A stretch of 44,880 nucleotides of DNA from a virus, in the IMG/VR virus record IMGVR_UViG_3300024520_000137, positions 1 through 44,880 of that record, one strand, 5' to 3'. The position numbers were made by a program, and so were the translations under genes. Of this stretch, positions 13,591 to 20,634 are shown one piece after another. The notes under the pieces were generated by a model that ran no database searches, was not told where the DNA came from, and saw nothing but the letters and a program-made list of their open reading frames with translations. Position 1 is the stretch's first letter. The number at the start of each line of letters is the position of its first letter.

Positions 13591-14117
13591 TTAGGACCAT
13601 ATGTATTTTCTGGACCCTATGTGCTATGTTAGTAATTGCTTCTAACATTGTGTTTAATGAACCTGACGTAATAACACGGTACGTTTACATTAAAGGTGAA
13701 CCGCCACCCCCAGAGGTTATTGTTAAGAAGGAAATAGTATATCGTAATAAAGTCACAGAAGTCAAGGAACCTTCTCAGTGGCCTAAAGAAAAACTGAGCC
13801 CAGATAGCCGCTCACGGGTCATGAGTCTGATGGGCGAACTGGAAGATCGCCGCCGAATGTTCCTTCGTGGTGAGTCCGACCTTGACTCTCTTGCTAATTC
13901 TGATCTATCCAGAATCGAACGATCTAAATCCCTTTACCAATCATTGCTCGTCGAGTTCGGCGGTGATGAGGGTAAGCTCGCTGGTCTGCTTCTTGCCGTT
14001 GAAGAGCGATATATAAAGCGGATCAATAGGTGGCACAAAGGTATTACACCGGCTCCTGGATGCTGTGGTGATGACTTTGATGCCGTTGTCTACGACCTAC
14101 TTCTGAGGAAATCATGA
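13587..14117 (+). CDS. N-terminally membrane-anchored hypothetical protein
   Basis: 176 residues; GTG start overlapping TGA of the previous gene (GTGA), Shine-Dalgarno AAGGAGGAG. Residues 4-24 (TICIFWTLCAMLVIASNIVF) form a membrane anchor, followed by a Pro-rich stretch (GEPPPPEV) and a helical charged domain with a CC pair near 158, presumably periplasmic. No family recognised. Position between replication genes is unusual for a lysis or exclusion protein, though both are possible. Confidence 0.65.
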   Translation: MIRTICIFWTLCAMLVIASNIVFNEPDVITRYVYIKGEPPPPEVIVKKEIVYRNKVTEVKEPSQWPKEKLSPDSRSRVMSLMGELEDRRRMFLRGESDLDSLANSDLSRIERSKSLYQSLLVEFGGDEGKLAGLLLAVEERYIKRINRWHKGITPAPGCCGDDFDAVVYDLLLRKS

Positions 14118-14491
14118 AAACCATCGCAGTATTGACTTTGCTCGCAGCATCAGGAATCGGGCAAAACACAACACTTAGTGGAAGTGGGCAGCAGTCCGGT
14201 CCAGGTGGTTCAATTACGTCTGTGGCTGTATCTGTAACTTTCCACGAAAACCCGGCAACTACTACTACTCCGAGTAGCCTATCTGTTATAGTCAATGTTG
14301 GAGGTTGCTCCGCTGCAATCAATATCCCTCTCACGAGGTCTCGTAACGGAATGAGGTATTACAAAGGTGAAGTGGAGGCTTGCGGCATGACCTTTGATGT
14401 ATCTGCCCTACTTGGTCACGATCAAGGACCCATCTCAACTGTTACTTGGGGCAACGGAGGCAGTCTCGCAGGAAGTGCTGTAGTCAATTAA
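14114..14491 (+). CDS. Secreted or exported small protein
   Basis: 125 residues; ATGA overlap with the previous gene. Residues 1-16 (MKTIAVLTLLAASGIG) are a Sec-type signal peptide. The mature part is Ser/Thr/Gly-rich beta structure with two Cys (near 67 and 91) that could form a disulfide. Paired with the anchored protein just upstream, it suggests an envelope-acting pair. Function unknown. Confidence 0.65.
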   Translation: MKTIAVLTLLAASGIGQNTTLSGSGQQSGPGGSITSVAVSVTFHENPATTTTPSSLSVIVNVGGCSAAINIPLTRSRNGMRYYKGEVEACGMTFDVSALLGHDQGPISTVTWGNGGSLAGSAVVN

Positions 14492-14506
14492 CAGGACATA
14501 AGTCAC

Positions 14507-14528
14507 GGGAGGGACCACGGTCCCTCCC
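14507..14528 (+). promoter_or_regulatory. Perfect inverted repeat GGGAGGGACC/GGTCCCTCCC
   Basis: Ten-base arms separated by AC; realistically a stem of about 8 bp with loop CCACGG. It lies between the secreted-protein gene and the polymerase leader. No T run follows, so it is either a rho-independent-like terminator lacking the T tract, an mRNA-processing hairpin or a protein-binding site. Confidence 0.5.
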
Positions 14529-14538
14529 ACAAACAGCT

Positions 14539-14616
14539 ATGAAATGTACCATATGTGGTCGTGAAGTAAAAGACGCTTTTATATGCGAAGACTGCCTGAA
14601 GCCTGAAGATGATTGA
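14539..14616 (+). CDS. 25-residue zinc-ribbon microprotein
   Basis: ATG 14539 to TGA 14616, with CTIC-like and CEDC pairs (C3, C6, C16, C19), a minimal four-Cys metal site. It overlaps the polymerase start by 8 bases. No clear Shine-Dalgarno. The clean CxxC-x9-CxxC pattern and overlapping layout support a real microprotein or leader peptide for the polymerase; it could be spurious. Confidence 0.4.
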   Translation: MKCTICGREVKDAFICEDCLKPEDD

Positions 14617-16438
14617 AATAAAAACTCACTTAGGTACTGCTCGAATAGTTGAGCATCACTCTGAATTACCTGATTTCAGTGGAGCGAGTGTACAGTATAA
14701 AGATATAGAATCGAAGAATGGGATGAAAGGTGGAGGCGGCACTAACGCATGGCAAGGGGATAGGGTCTGTGGTGTAGCTGTTACTGTGGACGATAGAGAG
14801 GGTGCGTGGTATGTACCTTACAGGCACACCGACCCACTAACAGAGAACTTACCTATAGAAAAGGTACTGCCATGGCTTGAGGAACACAATAGGATACCAG
14901 TATGGGTTAACCATAACATCAAATTTGACCAAGCGTTCCTTTACCACGACTCACCTAAACTGGAGTTCCCGGGCCAGATGATAGATACTGTGGTGATGGC
15001 CAAAATGGTGAACTCAGATAGGTGGTCACATGATCTAAAGCCGCTATGTAGGGAATGGCTAAAGTTGCCTATGGAGGAAGAACTTAAGGTCAAGAACTAT
15101 TTAGTTGAGGTAGGTAAGCATAAGAAAATAATTAAAGCTAATTGGAGCTATTCAGACGTTCCAGCAGATATACTTGGAGAGTATGCATGTATAGATGTAC
15201 TTGCTAACAGAGAGCTATATAAATATCTAAAGAACGAACTGCCTGAGGACTCCAAGAAGTGCTGGGAGACTGAGGTAAAACTTACGCCCGTACTATGGGA
15301 CATGGAAAGGGACGGTCTTAGGGTAGACCCAGAAGAGGTAAAAGATGAGATAACTAAAGCCAACACCCATATGTTCTACATGGAGAACGCCCTCGTAAAC
15401 GCTACAAAGCAGGAATATGTGGACTCAGCAAAACATCTGTACGACTTACTGTGCCTACAGGAAGGGCTCCCAGTTCTTGGAAGGACAGAAAAGGGGTCTC
15501 CATCGTTTAAGACTGAGGTACTGGAGAAATACCCTAACCTACCTGACCTGACCGATAGGCAGAAGGCACTCATAGACCTGATAGTTATGTACCGCGCCGA
15601 GAGGCACTTTAAGAGCCTATTCTTAGAATCCTACTCGGCCCTACAAGATTCTAATAATAGGATACACGCATCGTACAATCAACTTGTGAGAACAGGGAGG
15701 ATGTCGGGTAAAAGACCTAACATGCAACAGCTCAATAAGAGAGCCAAGTCGCTTATAAAGCCGGACGAGGGTTGCTGGTTTGGGGACTGGGACGCCTCCC
15801 AGATTGAGTTCCGAATAATCATCCATTACATAAAAGACGCAGCGACAATAGCGCAATATAAGATAGACCCGTACACTGACGCACATAATTGGATGGCAGG
15901 GTTATGCCGTAGCGACAGACGGATAGCCAAAACCATGAACTTCCTAATTGCATACAGCGGAGGCAGGAAGTTAGCAATAGAGAAGCTATCTCCATTCCTT
16001 TCTGTATCGGGAGCTAATGAAGTATTTGACATATTTCATGACACTCTGCCAGGTGTGAAGATAGTAACTGATAATGCGTCAAGAATATGCAAAAGAAGAG
16101 GGTACGTCTATACTGCATTTGGTAGACGTAGGTATCTGCCTCCTAAAGCGTCTCATAAAGCGTTCAATACTGTAGTTCAGGGAACAGCTATGGACTACAT
16201 AAAGACAAGGATGGTAGCTCTTAGTCCTCGATACAATGATAAGCTAAAGGGATGGGGGATTACACAGAGAGTTAATGTACACGATTCTCTTGTATTTAAT
16301 GGGGACTGTATTCATCACCCTGAAGTCAGGGCACATATTGATTCAGTTCTACCTGTTCAAGAAGTAGATTTCAGGGTCCCCTTTGTGTGGGACTCAGGTT
16401 TTTCAGACAAAGATTGGGCTTCAGTTGGTCCGTTATGA
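14609..16438 (+). CDS. polA: DNA polymerase I, family A, with 3'-5' exonuclease
   Basis: 609 residues. Exonuclease motifs intact: D32/E34 (KDIES), N103-D107 (NIKFD) and Y192-D196 (YACID). Polymerase motif A DASQIEFR (D395), motif B RRIAKTMNFLIAYSGG (K441, F445, Y449) and motif C VHDS (H558, D559). The 5'-3' exonuclease domain of bacterial Pol I is absent, as usual in phages. The residue aligned to E. coli 762 is Phe, a state associated with virulent phages in environmental surveys. It replicates the phage genome together with the primase-MCM protein. The ATG overlaps the microprotein gene and its TGA overlaps the next ATG. Confidence 0.95.
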   Translation: MIEIKTHLGTARIVEHHSELPDFSGASVQYKDIESKNGMKGGGGTNAWQGDRVCGVAVTVDDREGAWYVPYRHTDPLTENLPIEKVLPWLEEHNRIPVWVNHNIKFDQAFLYHDSPKLEFPGQMIDTVVMAKMVNSDRWSHDLKPLCREWLKLPMEEELKVKNYLVEVGKHKKIIKANWSYSDVPADILGEYACIDVLANRELYKYLKNELPEDSKKCWETEVKLTPVLWDMERDGLRVDPEEVKDEITKANTHMFYMENALVNATKQEYVDSAKHLYDLLCLQEGLPVLGRTEKGSPSFKTEVLEKYPNLPDLTDRQKALIDLIVMYRAERHFKSLFLESYSALQDSNNRIHASYNQLVRTGRMSGKRPNMQQLNKRAKSLIKPDEGCWFGDWDASQIEFRIIIHYIKDAATIAQYKIDPYTDAHNWMAGLCRSDRRIAKTMNFLIAYSGGRKLAIEKLSPFLSVSGANEVFDIFHDTLPGVKIVTDNASRICKRRGYVYTAFGRRRYLPPKASHKAFNTVVQGTAMDYIKTRMVALSPRYNDKLKGWGITQRVNVHDSLVFNGDCIHHPEVRAHIDSVLPVQEVDFRVPFVWDSGFSDKDWASVGPL

Positions 16439-16758
16439 ATGAGACGCAATTCGGTAAAAAGTTGAAGGAAAGGCTAAAGGCCAACAAAGGGCTCGTATTC
16501 AAAATATGGGGCAATGCAATACAGGAGGCTGGGTGGCCTGACATATACATAGCCCTGCCTGGATGGCACGGATGGGCAGAACTAAAGGTAGGTAAGAATA
16601 AACTGTCGGCCCTACAGGCTAAGAGGCTTAGAGATTTAGCGGAAAGAGACATACCTTGCTGCGTATTGAGGGAAAATGGGTGGCCTAAAATGAAGGTGGA
16701 GAACGTAGGCGGTGATATAGTCCCGCTGCTGGAGGTACTAAGAAATGGGGTGCATTAA
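16435..16758 (+). CDS. VRR-NUC-type endonuclease
   Basis: 107 residues from ATG 16435 (ATGA overlap with polA). Pattern matches small phage VRR-NUC/PD-(D/E)xK nucleases: N-terminal helix with early Glu (NETQFGKKLKERL), then GWPDIYIALPGWHGWAELKVGKNKLSALQ split as PD and ExK (AELK), then Q and a helix. Such enzymes cleave Holliday or branched junctions. Likely role: resolving replication intermediates before packaging. Confidence 0.85.
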   Translation: MNETQFGKKLKERLKANKGLVFKIWGNAIQEAGWPDIYIALPGWHGWAELKVGKNKLSALQAKRLRDLAERDIPCCVLRENGWPKMKVENVGGDIVPLLEVLRNGVH

Positions 16759-17536
16759 TTCAAGTACAAGATTCGGTAACTGGTTCGGTAATATACACTT
16801 CAGTGGCCCGTGTAATAGGTCGTGCTACTTTTGTATAGGCCAGCATATGATGGAGTTAGACCCAATCAACAACCTTGGAGAATGGCCCCCTAAAAACCTG
16901 AGGGAGTTCATCAAGGCTTGTAGGGTCAATGGGGTCAAGGATGTTTACCTTACAGGTACTAACACAGACCCTATAATGTACGATAACCTGGAAGCTCTTA
17001 CGAGCCTTCTGGCAGGGCACAGGTTTAAGGTGGGCGTTAGGACAAATGGCGCGTCTCACATACATAGATTAGAGTTCTTCGACAAAGCGTCAATCTCCAT
17101 CCCGAGCTTTGACGTTGATATATACAGGAGCATGATGGGGTCTGGGGAGCCGCCTGATCTCAAAGACTTAAAGTGTAGGGACGTAAAGATCAATGTTGTT
17201 CTTGGGCCAGAAAATAAGAACAACGTATTCCAAACCATAAGGAAGATAGCGAGCTACGGGATATTAAAGGTAAACTTAAGAGAGCCTTACGGCCAACCAA
17301 ATGTGGGGGACCCATTAAGAGATTACCTTCCTCTAAGACACACATACGGTATGCCTGTATATAGCATTTTTGGAGCAGAGGTAACTTATTGGGACGTGCA
17401 TTACGCTGAAGTCAACAGCGTAAACCTATTCGCTGATGGCACCATCAGCGAGGATTATGCAATAACACGCAGATATAGTGGGTCTCTCCCACAAGAATCG
17501 TTCACTCATGGTAGAAAACGGGAGCAATGGCTATGA
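16745..17536 (+). CDS. Radical SAM enzyme of unknown substrate
   Basis: 263 residues. [4Fe-4S]-binding CxxxCxxC at 23-30 (CNRSCYFC), followed by radical SAM core features: a TGTNTDP turn, a RTNGA strand near 99, and alternating beta/alpha. No SPASM or extra Cys cluster is evident. No queuosine genes (QueC/QueD/FolE) are nearby, so a QueE role is not supported. Overlaps the nuclease by 14 bases and the next gene by 10, so it is part of the replication operon. Reductive radical chemistry, perhaps nucleotide or tRNA modification, is inferred. Confidence 0.8.
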   Translation: MGCINSSTRFGNWFGNIHFSGPCNRSCYFCIGQHMMELDPINNLGEWPPKNLREFIKACRVNGVKDVYLTGTNTDPIMYDNLEALTSLLAGHRFKVGVRTNGASHIHRLEFFDKASISIPSFDVDIYRSMMGSGEPPDLKDLKCRDVKINVVLGPENKNNVFQTIRKIASYGILKVNLREPYGQPNVGDPLRDYLPLRHTYGMPVYSIFGAEVTYWDVHYAEVNSVNLFADGTISEDYAITRRYSGSLPQESFTHGRKREQWL

Positions 17537-17817
17537 ATTGTATTAAGTGTTTAGAGGATAAGAAAGACTTCTTATTCCCAGAAAACCAGATGCACGATAA
17601 CGCTGTTTGCTACAGATGTATAGACGCAAAAATAGCTACAGAGGTGGAAGCTAAGGCCAAAGCAAAGGGTATGCCCAGGGTAAGCAGAATATCGGAACTA
17701 TCTGAAGTATTTAAGGCTCTTATCAATAGTCCTGGATTGAGGTGCGAGGGAAAAGCCAACTTATACCTACTTCGGCTCTCAGAGTTGATACAAGAAATCA
17801 AGAGGGAGGGCGTGTAG
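17527..17817 (+). CDS. Zinc-ribbon protein, 96 residues
   Basis: ATG 17527 or 17533. N-terminal CIKC and CYRC pairs (about 5-8 and 28-31) form a zinc ribbon like those of phage recombination endonuclease VII-type proteins, but the His/Asn catalytic core is not seen. The remainder is helical. Stop TAG overlaps the ligase GTG. Confidence 0.6.
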   Translation: MAMNCIKCLEDKKDFLFPENQMHDNAVCYRCIDAKIATEVEAKAKAKGMPRVSRISELSEVFKALINSPGLRCEGKANLYLLRLSELIQEIKREGV

Positions 17818-18563
17818 TGCCAGTACCAGAATGGCTTAGTTATAGAGTTAAGGCCAAGAACTGGGAAGGGCAACCTTTCAGGTACGCAGAGATAAAGGAG
17901 GATGGAGTTAGGATAGCAGTGATTAAAAGGGATGGAGTGCTATCAGCTTGGGGAAGAAAGAATATAAATATGCTCGGCCCAGTTCTAAAATATCTAAAGA
18001 ACGTGGACGGCATACCTGATAACTGTATGATCGACGGAGAGCTACTCGGAGATAGGTACATAGCCTTCGATTTAACTGTGCTAAACGGTAAAAGGATTTA
18101 CTACCTATCGCACGAAGAGCAGAGATCCTTATTGAGAGAATATTGCACTCTCCCTACAGTAGTATCGGTTAAAGAAAAAACAGAGGAGCATATGAACCGA
18201 TTGGTCAAAAAATATAATGCGGAAGGGCTTATGCTAAAGCAGAGTACCTTTGGCCCGTGGTTTAAGTTTAAGCCTACAAAAACCATGGACGCTATAGTAA
18301 CAGACTTCAAATATGGTGAAGGTAGACACGCGCACAGACTCGGGGCGTTAGAAGTTTCCGTCTGGAAGGATAAAGCCTTAGTTCCTATCGCCAGCGTCGG
18401 GGGAGGGTTCACCGACGAGCAGAGAGATGCTATTACGCCAAAAGACGTAGGTAGGGTTCTGGAAGTTAGGTACGACTGCTTCCTTAAGAACCGACTGAGG
18501 TTCCCCCGCTTTATTAGGTGGAGGGATGATAAGCCGAGCGAAGAGTGCGAGTTCTCAGACTAA
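17817..18563 (+). CDS. ATP-dependent DNA ligase
   Basis: 248 residues from a GTG at 17817 (GAGGGAGGG just upstream, overlapping the TAG of the previous gene); a longer frame from 17742 lacks support. Motif I EIKEDGVR with the adenylated Lys, motif III-like YIAFDL, motif IV EGLMLK, motif V WFKFKP. Size matches minimal phage ligases such as T7 type: nucleotidyltransferase plus short OB domain (VGGGFTDEQR). It seals nicks in replicating DNA. Last gene of the early operon. Confidence 0.92.
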   Translation: MPVPEWLSYRVKAKNWEGQPFRYAEIKEDGVRIAVIKRDGVLSAWGRKNINMLGPVLKYLKNVDGIPDNCMIDGELLGDRYIAFDLTVLNGKRIYYLSHEEQRSLLREYCTLPTVVSVKEKTEEHMNRLVKKYNAEGLMLKQSTFGPWFKFKPTKTMDAIVTDFKYGEGRHAHRLGALEVSVWKDKALVPIASVGGGFTDEQRDAITPKDVGRVLEVRYDCFLKNRLRFPRFIRWRDDKPSEECEFSD

Positions 18564-18808
18564 GGTATTAGCTTAACGAGGCAACCTACAGTAAGAGCAG
18601 ACACAAATCCAAGTACCCATTTCAAGACAGTTGATTGGTGGCGCAACTCGGCTAATGATATCTTAATAGAATCGAGTTGCGCTATCTTTTTATTTAGCTC
18701 GGATTGACGTTCCTCTATCCTAATTAGACGTGACTCGTGGCCCTGTAAATAGTTAGCAGTTTCATGCGTCCTTTTCCTAAGGGACTCAAGCCACTGTTCG
18801 TTTGTCAT
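18560..18808 (-). CDS. Small tail-anchored coiled-coil protein, end of late operon
   Basis: 82 residues; N-terminal charged coiled coil (HESRLIRIEERQSELNKKIAQL) and one C-terminal membrane span (VLKWVLGFVSALTVGCLVKLI). This layout resembles XhlA-type holin partners and the 38497 gene of the same phage. The ATG overlaps the previous stop as ATGA. Its stop codon overlaps that of the ligase on the other strand. Possible role in lysis or membrane attachment. Confidence 0.65.
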   Translation of the reverse strand: MTNEQWLESLRKRTHETANYLQGHESRLIRIEERQSELNKKIAQLDSIKISLAELRHQSTVLKWVLGFVSALTVGCLVKLIP

Positions 18809-18930
18809 TCGTTAACTATTTCCAAAACTTTGGAATCTAAGGGCCAATTCCTATCCGCCACTTCTTCGAGGACGGAATGAAGCTCCCTTATGGCTTGCTC
18901 AATCCTATCAAGTCTTTCTTCAATTGTCAT
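18805..18930 (-). CDS. 41-residue coiled-coil peptide
   Basis: Start set at ATG 18930, with GGGGAG ten bases upstream, directly after the fibre stop; a longer frame to 19041 would run through the fibre gene. Charged helix (TIEERLDRIEQAIRELHSVLEEV). Similar heptads to the next gene suggest the two products may pair. Confidence 0.55.
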   Translation of the reverse strand: MTIEERLDRIEQAIRELHSVLEEVADRNWPLDSKVLEIVNE

Positions 18931-18931
18931 C

Positions 18932-19915
18932 TTAGACGAACTCCCCATAAACCATAATAGTATGCTTGTCACTCGCAGAGCTACCTCCGCCAGTATTATC
19001 ATGTTGTATAGAACACATACCAACAGGATCATCATCACCAACGATTGAAGCCAGGGGGGTGGCTAAGGTTCCTTGGGCTTCTATGTTAATATATGAGTTC
19101 GTGGACGTAGTGTTGCCTGTGGCAAGAACATGGTCGTTCAATCCAGAATGGGCCTGAGTAGCCCACGTTCTTATGCCTAAAGTCCACGTTGTAGTACCTG
19201 CCGTACTCCCAGATTTGCACCTACCGTAAGCAGCTAAAACCTTAAGTGTTTGGCCTGCTGGTATTACGAAGTTGGCGTCATTGTCAGTGGTGTTCAGATA
19301 AAGGCGAATCATCTGCCCGTCGCTGAAAGACCCACTTCTATAAGCTGAATGTGTGAAGCTCTTTCTCGCGGCTAATTCATCAATAGCATCGCTTACCAGA
19401 GCTGCCGTCAGACCAGACGTTGTATTAACATACCCTATAAGATCGGCACCCTTATTAGCATCGGCGGTAGTTAACTGTGATAACCTCGGTATACTCGTCG
19501 CGGCTGAGGCGTCTGCGGCGCTTTTTAAGGTTCCAGTAACGGAATCATATACGAGAGCGCTGGCTGTGTTCTTCCAAGACGAAGTAACTGTATCATAGTA
19601 CCAAAGAGAACCCGCCCCTACTCCTGTCTCATCAAATACTATCTTAGCAGACGCTAAAGATATCCAATTACCACCACAATATGAGTATAGTATGCAAGTA
19701 TCTTCAGAAAGAACAGTTAGGCCATTGATTGGTCTTATATACTTCCATACACCGCTTCGGTAAATAGCCAGCATATCATCCGAATCAGCCCACGCACCTG
19801 TGGCCCCTGATGGGACTAAATAGGTCGTCTCCTGTTGTGGTGTATTGGCAGGAGGAGAAGAAGTGGTAGCTGACACCACCGATAGAAACTTAGATCCGAT
19901 TTCGTAGGGTTGCAT
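18932..19915 (-). CDS. Tail fibre / receptor-binding protein with DUF2793-like N-terminus
   Basis: 327 residues. Residues 25-80 (VPSGATGAWADSDDMLAIY, then GVWKYIRPINGL) match the DUF2793 pattern that is also present in the upstream neighbour. Low-complexity Ser/Thr/Ala middle and a C-terminal beta-rich domain ending YGEFV, which could be a receptor-binding head. DUF2793 proteins are common in phages with GTA-like tails. Overlaps the previous gene by one base. Confidence 0.75.
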   Translation of the reverse strand: MQPYEIGSKFLSVVSATTSSPPANTPQQETTYLVPSGATGAWADSDDMLAIYRSGVWKYIRPINGLTVLSEDTCILYSYCGGNWISLASAKIVFDETGVGAGSLWYYDTVTSSWKNTASALVYDSVTGTLKSAADASAATSIPRLSQLTTADANKGADLIGYVNTTSGLTAALVSDAIDELAARKSFTHSAYRSGSFSDGQMIRLYLNTTDNDANFVIPAGQTLKVLAAYGRCKSGSTAGTTTWTLGIRTWATQAHSGLNDHVLATGNTTSTNSYINIEAQGTLATPLASIVGDDDPVGMCSIQHDNTGGGSSASDKHTIMVYGEFV

Positions 19916-20634
19916 TAGGCTTTAACGTAGTCAAGAACAAACCTGCAGGTATAGTTAGTCGGGCTACTAAGGGTAGTGGTTATTGTGACGTTTGTGCCAT
20001 CAACCTTTATAGATGAATCGCTGTCCGGCACTGTCCAGTATTCCACCGGCGAAGCGTCTGTATCATAGATAACAGCGTCCCTAACACCTGCGTAAAATTC
20101 GCTTGCGTGCAAGGTTACGCTATGGGCTTGAGTAGATGTCCCACCCGTAAGAACCTTATAAAAGGCTTTAGCATAAATCTTTAGACCACCAGGGCTGTAG
20201 CGCCCTGTAAAGTATTCGACTCCGCTTGCGGCCCATAAAGGTGCGTTCAATGAGTGCCAAGCTAATCCAGCCGTCTCTGTCGAACCTGAGAACATAACAG
20301 CGCCCTGTAGAGCATCCTGCGCCGAAGACCCTCCAGTGTCATGATTAATTCCTACTAGGCCGTCGTGGGGAGTAATCTTAACCCATCCTTGGTAATAAAA
20401 CGCTATATCATTCTCTGCATATCCTGCCCAATCGCCGGCCCCAGTTCCAGACAGTACATGGGCATCTCCGTCCGAGGGAGACAGAGCAGAAGGATTAGTC
20501 AATCTCTTGAAAGTTATGAACTGTAAAGCCCCTGCTTGTTCGAGAGCCAAAAACAGAGTATTGGCAGCAGTTTCGGCGTTAGCCTGATCCAGAGTTAATA
20601 GATTAATACCGAAAAGTGGTGATGGTGTAGCCAT
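19915..20634 (-). CDS. DUF2793-type tail protein
   Basis: 239 residues. DUF2793-like segment at about 35-95 (DGDAHVLSGTGAGDWAGY, then YQGWVKITPHDGL), then a beta-rich C-terminal domain. Placed between the large tip protein and the fibre, so probably bridges or decorates the tip and contacts the host surface. One-base overlaps on both sides. Confidence 0.75.
   Translation of the reverse strand: MATPSPLFGINLLTLDQANAETAANTLFLALEQAGALQFITFKRLTNPSALSPSDGDAHVLSGTGAGDWAGYAENDIAFYYQGWVKITPHDGLVGINHDTGGSSAQDALQGAVMFSGSTETAGLAWHSLNAPLWAASGVEYFTGRYSPGGLKIYAKAFYKVLTGGTSTQAHSVTLHASEFYAGVRDAVIYDTDASPVEYWTVPDSDSSIKVDGTNVTITTTLSSPTNYTCRFVLDYVKA

Noticed and set aside
16745-17536. QueE (queuosine pathway) assignment for the radical SAM gene
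   Set aside because: No QueC, QueD or FolE genes nearby and the sequence lacks recognisable QueE-specific features.
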